A DNA stretch of 64,000 bases from Burkholderia sp. TSV86 (GTDB lineage: Bacteria; Pseudomonadota; Gammaproteobacteria; Burkholderiales; Burkholderiaceae): positions 1 through 64,000 of the forward strand of contig NZ_LOWB01000098.1 of assembly GCF_001522865.1 (NCBI RefSeq). Reading direction: 5' to 3'. Shown here in pieces: positions 48,529-56,908 of this stretch. Numbering within the stretch: position 1 is the stretch's first letter; each line of letters begins with the position of its first letter. Under the pieces are notes generated by a model. It searched no databases, was not told the DNA's origin, and saw only the letters and a list, made by a program, of their open reading frames with translations. The position numbers and the translations under genes were made by a program.

Positions 48529-49277
48529 GCCGGCGCGCGCTCCGCGTCGATCCAGCGCTTGAGCTGCGCGCGCAGCGCGGCGACCGAGTCGATCCGCGCG
48601 CGCGCCATCGTATCGCCGGCGCCGACCTTGATCGACAGCCCGCCGCACGCGTTGACGACCGCGAAGCCCTGTTCGTCGGTCAGATCGTCGCCCGCGAACA
48701 CCGGCATGCGGCCGGCGAACGGCGGCTCGTTCAAGAACGCCGCCACCGCGCGCCCTTTGTCGACACCCTTGGGTTTGATCTCGAACACCATCTTGCCCGG
48801 CTGCAGCACGTAAGCGTCCGGATAGTCGTCGACGAACCGTTCGAGCGCCGCGCGCGCGACGCCTTCGCGCTCCGGCGCGTTCCGGAAATGCAGCGCGAGC
48901 GCCGCGCCCTTGATTTCGAGCAGCATCCCCGGATGGCGATCGACCAGCGCCGCGAGTTCGCGCTCGATGCGCAGCAGGCGCGGATCGTCGAAGCCGATGC
49001 GCTGAGTATCGCCGTTCGCGTCGCGCCGCTCCGCGCCGTGCAGTCCGGCGACGGGCAGATCGGGCAGGTTCAGGAACGCGTCGATACTGTCGATTCCGCG
49101 TCCCGATACGATCGCGACCGCGCCGTGCGACAGGCGCCGCAGCGTGTCGACAAGCGCGGGCAGATCGGGCGGCACGTGGATCGAGTCGGGCGTGGGCGCA
49201 AGCTCGACGAGCGTGCCGTCGAAATCGAAGAAGAACGCGGTGCGGGTAAGAGAAACGGAAGCCGGAACGGATTGCAT
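48525..49277 (-). CDS. otsB: Trehalose-6-phosphate phosphatase OtsB
   Basis: 250 residues, HAD type. The nucleophile motif is AFFFDFDGTLVEL, and the C-terminal metal motif is VFAGDDLTDEQGF; GLHGAERR is the trehalose-specific cap signature. It dephosphorylates trehalose 6-phosphate to trehalose, an osmolyte. I chose MQSVPASVSL; a methionine 19 codons upstream (49334) is possible but has an Arg-rich leader. It is followed directly by otsA. Confidence 0.94.
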   Translation of the reverse strand: MQSVPASVSLTRTAFFFDFDGTLVELAPTPDSIHVPPDLPALVDTLRRLSHGAVAIVSGRGIDSIDAFLNLPDLPVAGLHGAERRDANGDTQRIGFDDPRLLRIERELAALVDRHPGMLLEIKGAALALHFRNAPEREGVARAALERFVDDYPDAYVLQPGKMVFEIKPKGVDKGRAVAAFLNEPPFAGRMPVFAGDDLTDEQGFAVVNACGGLSIKVGAGDTMARARIDSVAALRAQLKRWIDAERAPA

Positions 49278-49744
49278 CGATTCGCTGATCAGAATGGCCG
49301 CCGGCGGGCGCGCCCGCCGTGCGAATGTGCGCATCTTACCGCGCCTGACCTGCGCGATGAAAAAAGCGCGTCGGCAACCGCCGGCCGCCGATGCTCCGGC
49401 ACACGCGCGGCGCTGCGACATTTTGCCCCGCTTCGGCGCGCGGCCCGCATTTCGAAAAGACGATCCCGATCAAATTGCGCTACAGTCGCAACCGCCGAGC
49501 GCGCTCGGTGCGGGCTTCGCCGGCCGGCCTACCGCGGCAGGCGGCGCTACATTCGCCGCGATTGTTTTCGAGATGGCGGCCCGATACGGCAAAAGCCATG
49601 GATAAGCGCCGCCGCCGCGCGCTCGTGACAGCGCACGGCGCGCCGCAGCGGCCGTGCAACCGGCCGCGCCGCCGCCGGCCGGCGTCTGAGGAGCTGCCCG
49701 CACGCCGCCGTCGCACACGAGATCGATTCGAACCGGATTTACCG
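49278..49744. other. Divergent gap between otsB and the Sco gene
   Basis: About 470 bases. Holds the promoters of otsBA and the copper group. I see no gene or hairpin of note. The open frame that extends the Sco gene upstream to 49391 has no signal or family match in this region. Confidence 0.4.
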
Positions 49745-50410
49745 ATGCCGTTTCCGCCGCCGTTTGCCTTTTTCACGCCGCGCTGTCGCGTCGCGACGCC
49801 CGCCACGACATGCCGCCCGCGTATCGCGGGCATTGCCGGCGCATGCGTGGCGGCGCTCGCGCTCGCCGCCTGTTCGCCGCGCGGCGAGCCATGGCGCCTG
49901 ACGAACGTCACCGGCCACCTGCCCGATCTGACGTTCTCGCTGACGGGCGAGGACGGCAAGCCTATCGACGCAGCCGCATTCCGCGGCCGCGCCGCCCTCG
50001 TCTACTTCGGCTACACGCATTGCCCGGATGTCTGCCCGGCCACGATGGCGCGGCTGATGCAGGTGCTCGCGCTGCTCGGCCCCGGCGCGCGCGGCGTGCG
50101 CATCCTGTTCGTGTCGGTCGATCCGGCGCGCGACACGCCCGCCGCGATGCGCGACTATGTCGGCGCGTTCGACGCCGAGCACGCCTATGGCCTCACCGGC
50201 AGCGAGCGGCAGATCGAGCAGCTCGCCAAGCGTTATCGTGTCGCGTACCAAATGGAAAAGCGCGACCCGCGCGGCGGCTACGAAGTCACGCACAGCTCCG
50301 CCGTCTATGTATTCGATGCGCAAGGCCGCGCGCGCCTGCTCGCGACCGATCAGGATTCCCCCGACGCGATCGCCGCCGATCTGCGCCGGATCATCGACCC
50401 TCGTTCCTGA
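49745..50410 (+). CDS. SCO1/SenC/PrrC-type copper delivery lipoprotein
   Basis: 221 residues. A hydrophobic leader ends in LALAAC, so it is likely a lipoprotein with Cys43. The thioredoxin-like fold has the copper motif GYTHCPDVCPATM (Cys93, Cys97) and the distal histidine at residue 182 in VTHSSAVYVFD. Sco proteins deliver or reduce copper for the Cu-A centre of cytochrome oxidase. The start at MPFPPPFAFF is preferred to the long frame. It is followed 26 bases later by the PCu(A)C gene. Confidence 0.9.
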   Translation: MPFPPPFAFFTPRCRVATPATTCRPRIAGIAGACVAALALAACSPRGEPWRLTNVTGHLPDLTFSLTGEDGKPIDAAAFRGRAALVYFGYTHCPDVCPATMARLMQVLALLGPGARGVRILFVSVDPARDTPAAMRDYVGAFDAEHAYGLTGSERQIEQLAKRYRVAYQMEKRDPRGGYEVTHSSAVYVFDAQGRARLLATDQDSPDAIAADLRRIIDPRS

Positions 50411-50436
50411 ACCGGAACTCACTCACCGCCCCGCCC

Positions 50437-50883
50437 ATGAACTCGAAACTGAAATCCGTCGTCACACTCGCCGCGCTCTCGCTCAGTTTGCACGCAGCAG
50501 CAGCCGGCCCCGCGCCGATCACCGCGCAGAACGCGTGGATGCGCTGGCTGCCGAACAAGCTGCCGGCAGCGGGTTACGTGACGCTCGTCAACACCAGCGA
50601 CAAGCCGGTCGATCTGGTCAACGTCGACAGCCCCGACTACGGGATGGTGATGCTGCACCGGACCGTGTCGAACGGCTCGACGCAAAAGATGGAAATGGTC
50701 GACAAGCTGACGATTCCCGCGCACGGCAAGGTCGATATCGCACCGGGCGGCTATCACCTGATGCTCGAGGAGCCCAAGCACGCGATCAAGCCGGGCGATA
50801 CCGTGCACCTGCGCCTCGAATTCTCGGACGGCGAGAAACTCGACGCACCGTTCGCCGTGAAGGCGCCCGCCACGGCTCAATAA
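50437..50883 (+). CDS. pcuC: PCu(A)C copper chaperone
   Basis: 148 residues with a Sec signal peptide ending at AAAAG (residue 23 or so). The copper site follows the pattern H-X10-M-X21-H-X-M: His74, Met85, His107 and Met109. It takes up periplasmic copper(I) and hands it, with Sco, to the cytochrome c oxidase. It is the second gene of a three-gene group and is followed 17 bases later by the CtaG-type gene. Confidence 0.92.
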   Translation: MNSKLKSVVTLAALSLSLHAAAAGPAPITAQNAWMRWLPNKLPAAGYVTLVNTSDKPVDLVNVDSPDYGMVMLHRTVSNGSTQKMEMVDKLTIPAHGKVDIAPGGYHLMLEEPKHAIKPGDTVHLRLEFSDGEKLDAPFAVKAPATAQ

Positions 50884-50900
50884 TCCCCGGGCGGCGCGCG

Positions 50901-51779
50901 ATGAACCTGCTGTACTGGCTGGAACCGTGGGAGCCTTCGCCGACGGTCGTGATCGCCATGCTTACCGCCGCCGTGCTGTTCGCGCGCGGCGCGCGCAAGG
51001 CCCGCGTATCGATATCGCGGCGCGTGTCGTTCTGGTTCGGGCTCGCCGCGCTCTACGTCGCGCTGCACACGCGGCTCGACTACTTCTTCGAGCATGAGTT
51101 CTTCATGCATCGTGCGCAGCATTTGGTGCTGCATCATCTCGGGCCGTTCTTCATCGCGCTGTCGTATCCGGGCGCGGCAATCCGCGCCGGCATTCCGTTC
51201 GCGTGGCGCCGCCGCTTCGTGCGCCCCGCGCTTGCGCAGCCGTTCGTGCGCGCGACGCTCGACGTCGTGTTCCATCCGGTCGTCGCGGTCGTGCTGTTCG
51301 TCGGGCTGATCTATTTCTGGCTGCTGTCGCCGATCCACTTCGTCGCGATGCTCGACTGGCGGCTTTATCGCGTGATGAACTGGAGCATGGTGATCGACGG
51401 GCTGCTGTTCTGGTGGCTCGTCGTCGATCCCCGCCCCGCGCCGCCCGCGCGGCTCGCGCCCGGCAAGCGGATCTTGATCGTGGTCGCCGCGATTCCGCCG
51501 CAGATCGCGCTCGGCGCGCTGATTTTTTTCACGCCGCACGAGCTGTATCCAATCTATTCGATCTGCGGACGTGCATTCACCTGGTTGAGCCCGCTGCGCG
51601 ATCAGCAGATCGGCGGGCTGCTGCTGTGGATTCCCGGCTCGATGATGAGCGTGATCGGCGCGCTGATCGCGCTGCGTCACTGGCTGCGTCTATCCGCGCG
51701 CGGCCGGTTGCGTAACGAACGGCTCGCCCGCGCCGACATGCCGCCGCGGCGCTCGCGCACCGCCCGCCCGGCGCCGTGA
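50901..51779 (+). CDS. Cytochrome c oxidase assembly protein, caa3-type CtaG family
   Basis: 292 residues with about seven membrane helices. The family signature runs from EHEFFMHRAQHLVLHHLGP (conserved histidines) through the tail DQQIGGLLLWIPGSMMSV. The family (CtaG_caa3, PF09678) is unrelated to the Cox11-type CtaG and is thought to help assemble the oxidase copper centre. The start ATG at 50901 is 17 bases after the pcuC stop. The basic tail is low complexity. Confidence 0.9.
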   Translation: MNLLYWLEPWEPSPTVVIAMLTAAVLFARGARKARVSISRRVSFWFGLAALYVALHTRLDYFFEHEFFMHRAQHLVLHHLGPFFIALSYPGAAIRAGIPFAWRRRFVRPALAQPFVRATLDVVFHPVVAVVLFVGLIYFWLLSPIHFVAMLDWRLYRVMNWSMVIDGLLFWWLVVDPRPAPPARLAPGKRILIVVAAIPPQIALGALIFFTPHELYPIYSICGRAFTWLSPLRDQQIGGLLLWIPGSMMSVIGALIALRHWLRLSARGRLRNERLARADMPPRRSRTARPAP

Positions 51780-51973
51780 CGCGGCAAGCCAAGCGCGGCC
51801 GCATCGGAACGAACGGCACGTTACGCGCTGCGCAGCCGGCAGACCTTACGGGCGATCGGCAAGCAGCAAACGAGGCACAAGCAGCCCGCCGGCGCGGCCG
51901 GCCGCCGAAGAAGCTTCGGCAAGGATAAGGCCGCCAGTCGCTCCAGCGCGCGCGGCCCGTGTGCCGCCGCTCG

Positions 51974-52480
51974 TCATGCAGGCAATCGCATCCACACGTG
52001 CGCGATGCCGTCCTCGTCGTGCACGTCCGAACTCAGCGCGAAACCGAACGCGCGATAGAACGCCTGCAAACGCGCCTGTGCATGCAGGCTGACCGGCCGA
52101 TTCGGCCATTGCTCGCGAATGCGCTCGAGCACGGTCCCGAGCATCGCGTTGCCAACGCCCATGCCGCGAAACGGCTGCGTCGTCAGCACGCGGCCGATCA
52201 GCACGTCCGGCTCAGGCGCATCGGACAGCCACACCCGCACATAGCATGCGAGACGGCCGGCATCATCGTATCCGGCGAGATGCCATGCTTTCTGGTCCAC
52301 GCCGTCGACGTCGCCGTACACGCAATGCTGCTCGACGATGAACACCGCGTTGCGCGCGGCGAGAATCGCGTAGATCTCATGCGGCGTGAGCGCGTCGAAC
52401 GGCTTCCAGCGCCATTCGAGCGGCGCACACGGCTGGGGGGCGGCGGTCGACGAGGAACCGGCGGACGGAGATAAGGGCAT
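51974..52480 (-). CDS. GNAT acetyltransferase, ElaA-like
   Basis: 168 residues. EIYAILAARNAVFIVEQHCVY is the ElaA family N-terminus, and the coenzyme A loop is RVLTTQPFRGMGVGNAML. The first 18 residues are Ser/Ala-rich and probably disordered. The acceptor is not known. It is divergent from the free methionine sulfoxide reductase gene with a 130-base gap. Confidence 0.85.
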   Translation of the reverse strand: MPLSPSAGSSSTAAPQPCAPLEWRWKPFDALTPHEIYAILAARNAVFIVEQHCVYGDVDGVDQKAWHLAGYDDAGRLACYVRVWLSDAPEPDVLIGRVLTTQPFRGMGVGNAMLGTVLERIREQWPNRPVSLHAQARLQAFYRAFGFALSSDVHDEDGIAHVWMRLPA

Positions 52481-52610
52481 GATCTGACTTCCGAATGTCC
52501 GAATGAATCGATGCGTGGATTCGGATTATGCCCCGGCTCGACGCCGGATTTCCCGTAAACTAGATAAATCGCCGCTTTGTCCGGCCCGTTCACGCTGATC
52601 CCGATTGACC

Positions 52611-53120
52611 ATGTTCCAACTTTCCGAAGCGCTTCCCACGTCGAAACCCGCGCTCTACGCCGCACTCGCCGCCCAAGCGCGCGCGCTGATCGAAGCGGAA
52701 ACCGATATCGTTGCCAACGCGGCAAATTTCTCCTCGCTCGTCTACCACTCGCTCGACGGGCTCAACTGGGCCGGTTTCTATTTTTACGATGGCCGCGAGC
52801 TGGTCGTCGGGCCATTTCAGGGCAAACCGGCATGCGTGCGCATTGCGCTCGGCAAAGGCGTGTGCGGCACCGCCGCGCAGGCCCGCCGCACGCAAGTCGT
52901 GCGCGACGTACATGCGTTTGCCGGCCATATCGCCTGCGATTCGGCGTCCCAGTCGGAAATCGTCGTGCCGCTCGTCGCACGCGACGGCACGCTGATCGGG
53001 GTATGGGATGTCGATAGCCCGCATGTTGCGCGCTTCGATGACGACGATGCGAACGGCATGGAAGCGCTGTGCAAGGTGTTCGTCGAAGTCGCGTGGGGGC
53101 GGCACGCCGAGCGCCGCTGA
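52611..53120 (+). CDS. msrC: Free methionine-(R)-sulfoxide reductase (GAF domain)
   Basis: 169 residues, a single GAF domain of the fRMsr type. The three catalytic cysteines are present in order in KPACVRIALGKGVCGTAAQ and HIACDSASQSEIVVP. The enzyme reduces free L-methionine-(R)-sulfoxide, with thioredoxin as reductant. The ATG at 52611 is used; a TTG two codons earlier is less likely. Normal length for the family. Confidence 0.92.
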   Translation: MFQLSEALPTSKPALYAALAAQARALIEAETDIVANAANFSSLVYHSLDGLNWAGFYFYDGRELVVGPFQGKPACVRIALGKGVCGTAAQARRTQVVRDVHAFAGHIACDSASQSEIVVPLVARDGTLIGVWDVDSPHVARFDDDDANGMEALCKVFVEVAWGRHAERR

Positions 53121-53242
53121 ACGGGCACGCCGACGAGCGCGCCGATGCATGCTTCGCGCGCGGTAGACATGGGCCGAACATGGCGTGAGCGCGGTGCGTA
53201 ACCGCCCGAGCGCAGCGGGTACGACGCAACCGCGCCCGCTGC

Positions 53243-54211
53243 TCAACGCCTATCCGGCGCGAGCCCCCGCCTGTCTGCGAACGGCGAACGCACATCGCGG
53301 CGCCCCCACCACGCGCGCATCGCAACGACCATCACCGCGAGCACCACGAACACGAACATGCTGCCTTCGGGGCCTGCGGCCCCGCCGCTCAACCACGCGT
53401 TGCCGAGCGGATGCGCGGCAAACAGCACGCCCTCGACGAGCCGGCCGCTGTCCGCCGCGCCGTAAAAATACGATTCGCCCCAATCCCACGCCGCATGGAA
53501 GCCAATCGCCCACCATAGCGAGCCCGTATACCAGAGCGACAAACAAAAGACGACGCCGAACAACGCCGCCGACACGAGCCCGACCGCCGTTTCGGCCGAA
53601 CTCAGCGCATGCATCGCGCCAAACAACGCGGACAACAATACGGCGCCCCACCAGAATCCGATCCAGCGCGTCAGCGTGTACTGCAAATAACCGCGCAACA
53701 GCGTTTCCTCGAAGAGGCCGGTCATCATGAACGACGCACCCCAGACCACCGCATAGATCCAAGCACGGCCGCCATGCAACGACGGCGCATCGAGCCTCAG
53801 ATAACCTGCATACGACAGCGCGAGAACAAGACACGAAATCGCTACAAAGCCCCAGCCTACGCCGAACAACAGGCGGCGCCCACAAGCGCTGCCCCGCAGG
53901 CCGAACGAGAACGGGGAGCGCCGCTCGCATTTCGCGAGCACGGCCGTCGCAATGGCAACGGCCGCCAATTGCATGCACTCCATCCCGAAACCGGCGGCAA
54001 CAGACAACGAGCCATCGTCGTGCGGCATCGGCATCAGCCGGCGCGCGACGAACGCCATCGCGCCGATGCACAGCGCAAAGATCGCCACGAACAGCAACAC
54101 GCCCCACCCGGCGCGAATGCCATGCGGGCCAAAAACGATCCGACGGAGCATGCGACGCATCGCACACGGCGGCGGTACGGACTGCCGTGATTCGTTGACG
54201 GATTGGTCCAT
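53243..54211 (-). CDS. CPBP family intramembrane metalloprotease
   Basis: 322 residues with six to eight membrane helices. The CPBP motifs are EETLLRGYLQ (Glu168, Glu169, Arg173), FGAMH (His201) and GFHAAWDWGES (His239, Asp243). The family includes Rce1-like proteases and the bacteriocin self-immunity proteins; the target here is unknown. The start MDQSVNESRQ was chosen because the 78 residues of the longer frame upstream have no family match and no helix. Confidence 0.85.
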   Translation of the reverse strand: MDQSVNESRQSVPPPCAMRRMLRRIVFGPHGIRAGWGVLLFVAIFALCIGAMAFVARRLMPMPHDDGSLSVAAGFGMECMQLAAVAIATAVLAKCERRSPFSFGLRGSACGRRLLFGVGWGFVAISCLVLALSYAGYLRLDAPSLHGGRAWIYAVVWGASFMMTGLFEETLLRGYLQYTLTRWIGFWWGAVLLSALFGAMHALSSAETAVGLVSAALFGVVFCLSLWYTGSLWWAIGFHAAWDWGESYFYGAADSGRLVEGVLFAAHPLGNAWLSGGAAGPEGSMFVFVVLAVMVVAMRAWWGRRDVRSPFADRRGLAPDRR

Positions 54212-54450
54212 GTGGGATTTTCCGGGCGATGAGATGATGGGCATGCATGGACACGCGCGCGCGATCGATGCCGCATCGTTCGAACCGCCAATACGGCCCC
54301 AAGACGCGCTCGCGCATTCTGCCACGCCGTCGGCATGTGTCAGAACGGAAAGTCGCTCGCTGCGCCACGCGCATCGGAGCATACGAGGAAGCGACAGATT
54401 CGAGAAAATTAATTCTTCGCGCTGACGGCGCGAACCGATGCGCACCTACA

Positions 54451-54849
54451 TCAGTCCTGCTCGCCAAGCATTTGCACCAGTTGGATCAGGTTACCGCACG
54501 TATCGTCGAAGACGGCGATGCGCACCGGGCCTGCATCCATCGGCGCCTGCGTGAACTTGACGCCCAGACGCTCCAGTCGTTTGAACTCGGCGTCAATATC
54601 ATCGACCTGGAACGAAGTCGCCGGGATTCCGTCCTCGAACAGCGCACGCTTGTATGGCGCCACGGCGCGGTGAACGCTTGGCTCGAGCAGCAGTTCCGTT
54701 CCGTCGCGCTGCGCTTTCGACACCACGGTCAGCCAGCGATACGCGCCGGCCGGGACATCGCGCTTCAGCTCGAACCCGAGCTTGCCGGTATAGAAAGCCA
54801 ACGCGTTGGCCTGATCATCGACGAAGATGCTCGTCACGTAGATGCGCAT
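54451..54849 (-). CDS. VOC family (glyoxalase-like) protein
   Basis: 132 residues. Two beta-alpha-beta-beta-beta repeats: MRIYVTSIFVDDQANALAFYTGKLGF and the later FQVDDIDAEFKRLERLGVKF. The glyoxalase/bleomycin resistance fold is clear; the activity is unknown. The 26-residue longer frame at the N-terminus is not family-like, and MRIYVTSI was preferred. It is the last gene before the unexplained gap downstream of the tRNAs. Confidence 0.85.
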   Translation of the reverse strand: MRIYVTSIFVDDQANALAFYTGKLGFELKRDVPAGAYRWLTVVSKAQRDGTELLLEPSVHRAVAPYKRALFEDGIPATSFQVDDIDAEFKRLERLGVKFTQAPMDAGPVRIAVFDDTCGNLIQLVQMLGEQD

Positions 54850-55429
54850 AGTGTTTCTTTCCGGGAGGCGGTGATTGATCAAAAACGCTCTGCGGGCGAA
54901 GTGGATCGGAACTGACGCGCCGGTCATTCATACGGCGGGCGAACGCGTCGTTCATGAAACCATCTATGCCCCGGAGGCCCCCTTGGGAGGCAGCCCTGCC
55001 ATGTCGAGGCGTAGGTGCAATCCTACACCCGGAAAGAATTGGGTCGATCGGCCTTGCATTGCCGGAGGCCCAGCATCGGCAACCCGGCGGGGCACTCCGC
55101 AGGATCTTGCAGACCGCTCGCCCCGACGGTGAAACGTACCGCAATTTGGAATGACGCTGCCGAGAGCGTTGGTAACAACGATCGCGAACGACTGATTTGC
55201 CGAACCGTCGCCGGCGTAACGCGCTGCCCAAACGATCATCGCAGCGCCGGGATAAAAGTGACTTTAGGAAAAGCTTCGAGCGTCGGATGACGTGTTCCCA
55301 CCTCCCGAAGGATCGTGCGAGGTGCGTTGAGGTCAACTCACTGCACAGGCGGTTACACGTGTTTCTCGAGTGGTTAGACGCGATTTCGCAGCATCCTGAG
55401 CGCTTTTCGTATGAGGACGAGAGTGCAGC
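54850..55429. other. Unexplained gap between tRNA-Cys and the VOC gene
   Basis: About 580 bases. It is not as GC-rich as the neighbouring genes, with short open frames in all phases and no family match. One minus-strand frame, 54964-55239, starts MIVWAARYAGDGSANQSFAI and looks more protein-like than chance, but I cannot name it. No copy of the tRNA-Cys 3' end, which would mark an island border, was found. It could be a worn-down insertion. Confidence 0.4.
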
Positions 55430-55460
55430 GGAAAAAGAAAAGCCCTGATTTCTCAGGGCT
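55430..55460 (-). terminator. Intrinsic terminator after tRNA-Cys
   Basis: Stem AGCCCTGA/TCAGGGCT (55441-55448 and 55453-55460) with a 4-base loop. On the minus strand TTTTCTTTTT follows, giving the U tract for the tRNA unit. On the plus strand TTTTTCTC also follows, so it could act in both directions. Confidence 0.85.
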
Positions 55461-55475
55461 TTTTCTCTTCTTACT

Positions 55476-55549
55476 TGGAGGCGCGAGCCGGAGTCGAACC
55501 GGCCTAAACGGCTTTGCAGGCCGCTGCATAACCGCTTTGCTATCGCGCC
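55476..55549 (-). tRNA. tRNA-Cys (GCA)
   Basis: 74 bases on the minus strand, with the acceptor stem GGCGCGA pairing to TCGCGCC, discriminator T, and an encoded CCA. The anticodon loop reads CTGCAAA, giving GCA. The T-arm GGTTCGACTCC is regular. Last member of the tRNA-Gly, tRNA-Gly, tRNA-Cys set. Confidence 0.97.
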
Positions 55550-55634
55550 GTAAGCGGACTGTCGAATCGTCACGGCGCCAGCGGCGCTTGAACGATCCGC
55601 AGATTGGATTCAAAAGCTCAGCGAGCCTATCAAA

Positions 55635-55657
55635 CAAAAAGGGAAGCCCGGCTTCCC
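55635..55657 (-). terminator. Terminator-like hairpin between tRNA-Gly and tRNA-Cys
   Basis: Palindrome GGGAAGCCCGGCTTCCC (55641-55657) followed on the minus strand by TTTTTGTTTG. A six-pair stem with a five-base loop is the realistic form. It could lower transcription into tRNA-Cys or be a processing site. Confidence 0.6.
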
Positions 55658-55664
55658 CTTGTTC

Positions 55665-55740
55665 TGGAGCGGGAGACGAGTCTCGAACTCGCGACCTCAA
55701 CCTTGGCAAGGTTGCGCTCTACCAACTGAGCTACTCCCGC
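55665..55740 (-). tRNA. tRNA-Gly (GCC), downstream copy
   Basis: 76 bases with encoded CCA. Acceptor GCGGGAG pairs with CTCCCGC; anticodon loop TTGCCAA gives GCC; T-arm GAGTTCGAGACTC is regular. Identical base for base to the copy at 55801-55876. Confidence 0.97.
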
Positions 55741-55800
55741 ATCATCCTGCATTTGCAGACTTTGCCAAACCACATACCAGCAAAATGCCGCACTGAAACC

Positions 55801-55876
55801 TGGAGCGGGAGACGAGTCTCGAACTCGCGACCTCAACCTTGGCAAGGTTGCGCTCTACCAACTGAGCTACTCCCGC
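55801..55876 (-). tRNA. tRNA-Gly (GCC), promoter-proximal copy
   Basis: 76 bases, encoded CCA, anticodon GCC, identical to the copy 60 bases downstream. It is the first tRNA after the sigma-70-like promoter at 55930-55958. Confidence 0.97.
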
Positions 55877-55929
55877 ATTTTGCTTCTCTCCGCCGCGCCG
55901 TTCAGAGCACCTCGCAGTGGAGAAACGAG

Positions 55930-55958
55930 ATTATGCGGAAACTAGATTTGTGTGTCAA
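55930..55958 (-). promoter_or_regulatory. Strong sigma-70-type promoter of the tRNA-Gly/Gly/Cys unit
   Basis: On the minus strand, -35 TTGACA is a perfect match at 55953-55958 and -10 CATAAT is a 5/6 match at 55930-55935, with a spacer of exactly 17 bases. The predicted start is near 55923, some 47 bases before the first tRNA-Gly. It lies in the 130-base gap after pgsA, so the tRNAs need not rely on readthrough from pgsA. Confidence 0.88.
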
Positions 55959-56008
55959 GCGTTTTTCGCGCCCTTTTTCTTTGGCCGCTGCGTCCGGCTT
56001 CGAAGCGC

Positions 56009-56602
56009 TCATGCCGCCCCGCCGCGCTCGCGTATCTGTGGCCACGCGAGCTTCATGTAATACAGCATCGACCAGATCGTCAGCACCGCCGCGAGATAGA
56101 TGAGCCACAAGCCCAATGTGCGCGTGTCGAGCACGATGCCGCCGCCGAGCGTCAACTGGCCGTAGTACAGCAGCATCGGAATCGCGGTCATCTGGCAAGC
56201 GGTCTTGAACTTGCCGAGCGAATTCACGGCCACGCTCTTGGATGCGCCGATCTGCGCCATCCACTCCCGCAGCGCCGAAATCGCGATCTCGCGGCCGATG
56301 ATCACGAGCGCGATCGCCGCGTCGATCCGCGAAAGCTGCACGAGCATCAGCAACGCCGCCGTCACCATCAGCTTGTCGGCAACGGGGTCCAGAAACGCGC
56401 CGAACGCCGACGTCTGGTTCCATTTGCGCGCGAAGAAGCCGTCGAACCAATCGGTCAGCGCGGCGAGAATGAAAATCACCGCCGCCGCTAGATTGCGGTG
56501 CTCAGCGCTCAGCATCACGTCCGGCAAATAAAACACACCGACGACGAGCGGAATCAGCACGATTCGCACCCACGTCAGAAAGATCGGGAAATTAAACGGC
56601 AT
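56009..56602 (-). CDS. pgsA: CDP-diacylglycerol--glycerol-3-phosphate 3-phosphatidyltransferase PgsA
   Basis: 197 residues with about five membrane helices. The CDP-alcohol phosphatidyltransferase signature DG-x2-AR-x8-G-x3-D-x3-D is seen as TDWFDGFFARKWNQTSAFGAFLDPVADK in the protein (residues about 55-82). It makes phosphatidylglycerol phosphate in the inner membrane. The start MPFNFPIFLTW is the family N-terminus; the longer frame has no match. It follows uvrC on the same strand after about 300 bases. Confidence 0.95.
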   Translation of the reverse strand: MPFNFPIFLTWVRIVLIPLVVGVFYLPDVMLSAEHRNLAAAVIFILAALTDWFDGFFARKWNQTSAFGAFLDPVADKLMVTAALLMLVQLSRIDAAIALVIIGREIAISALREWMAQIGASKSVAVNSLGKFKTACQMTAIPMLLYYGQLTLGGGIVLDTRTLGLWLIYLAAVLTIWSMLYYMKLAWPQIRERGGAA

Positions 56603-56908
56603 GGCATGCGATACGGTTGGAGGATGTGCAATTGTGCCGCGCCGGGCGCGCTGCCACAAGCAACGCGCCCGGCCTGGCATCCGGCTTGCCGCCCGGCGCG
56701 CGGGACGAGCGTGAGCGGCGGCCATCGCGGCAACGCGCATGCCGACCGGGGAAAATCGCGGCGGCCCGCAGTGGCGGGCCGAATCGGCGCGAATCGCCGC
56801 CGCCAAGCGGCTCGACGCGCGCCTGATCGGTGCAAGCGCGAACGAACCGTCGGCTCCGGCACGCCGGCGCCCTCAACGCCCCGGCACGCAATCGTTCAAA
56901 TCGTTCAA
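56603..56908. other. Gap between uvrC and pgsA
   Basis: About 305 bases, very GC-rich. No gene, no strong hairpin with a T tract. The promoter of pgsA is expected here. Confidence 0.4.

Noticed and set aside
54815..55573. Minus-strand frame of 252 codons covering the gap and tRNA-Cys
   Set aside because: It runs through the tRNA-Cys gene and its terminator, which a real coding sequence would not do.
55641..55657. Possible attachment site core between the tRNAs
   Set aside because: It is a palindrome followed by a T tract on the transcribed strand and has no second copy in the window; a terminator explains it better.
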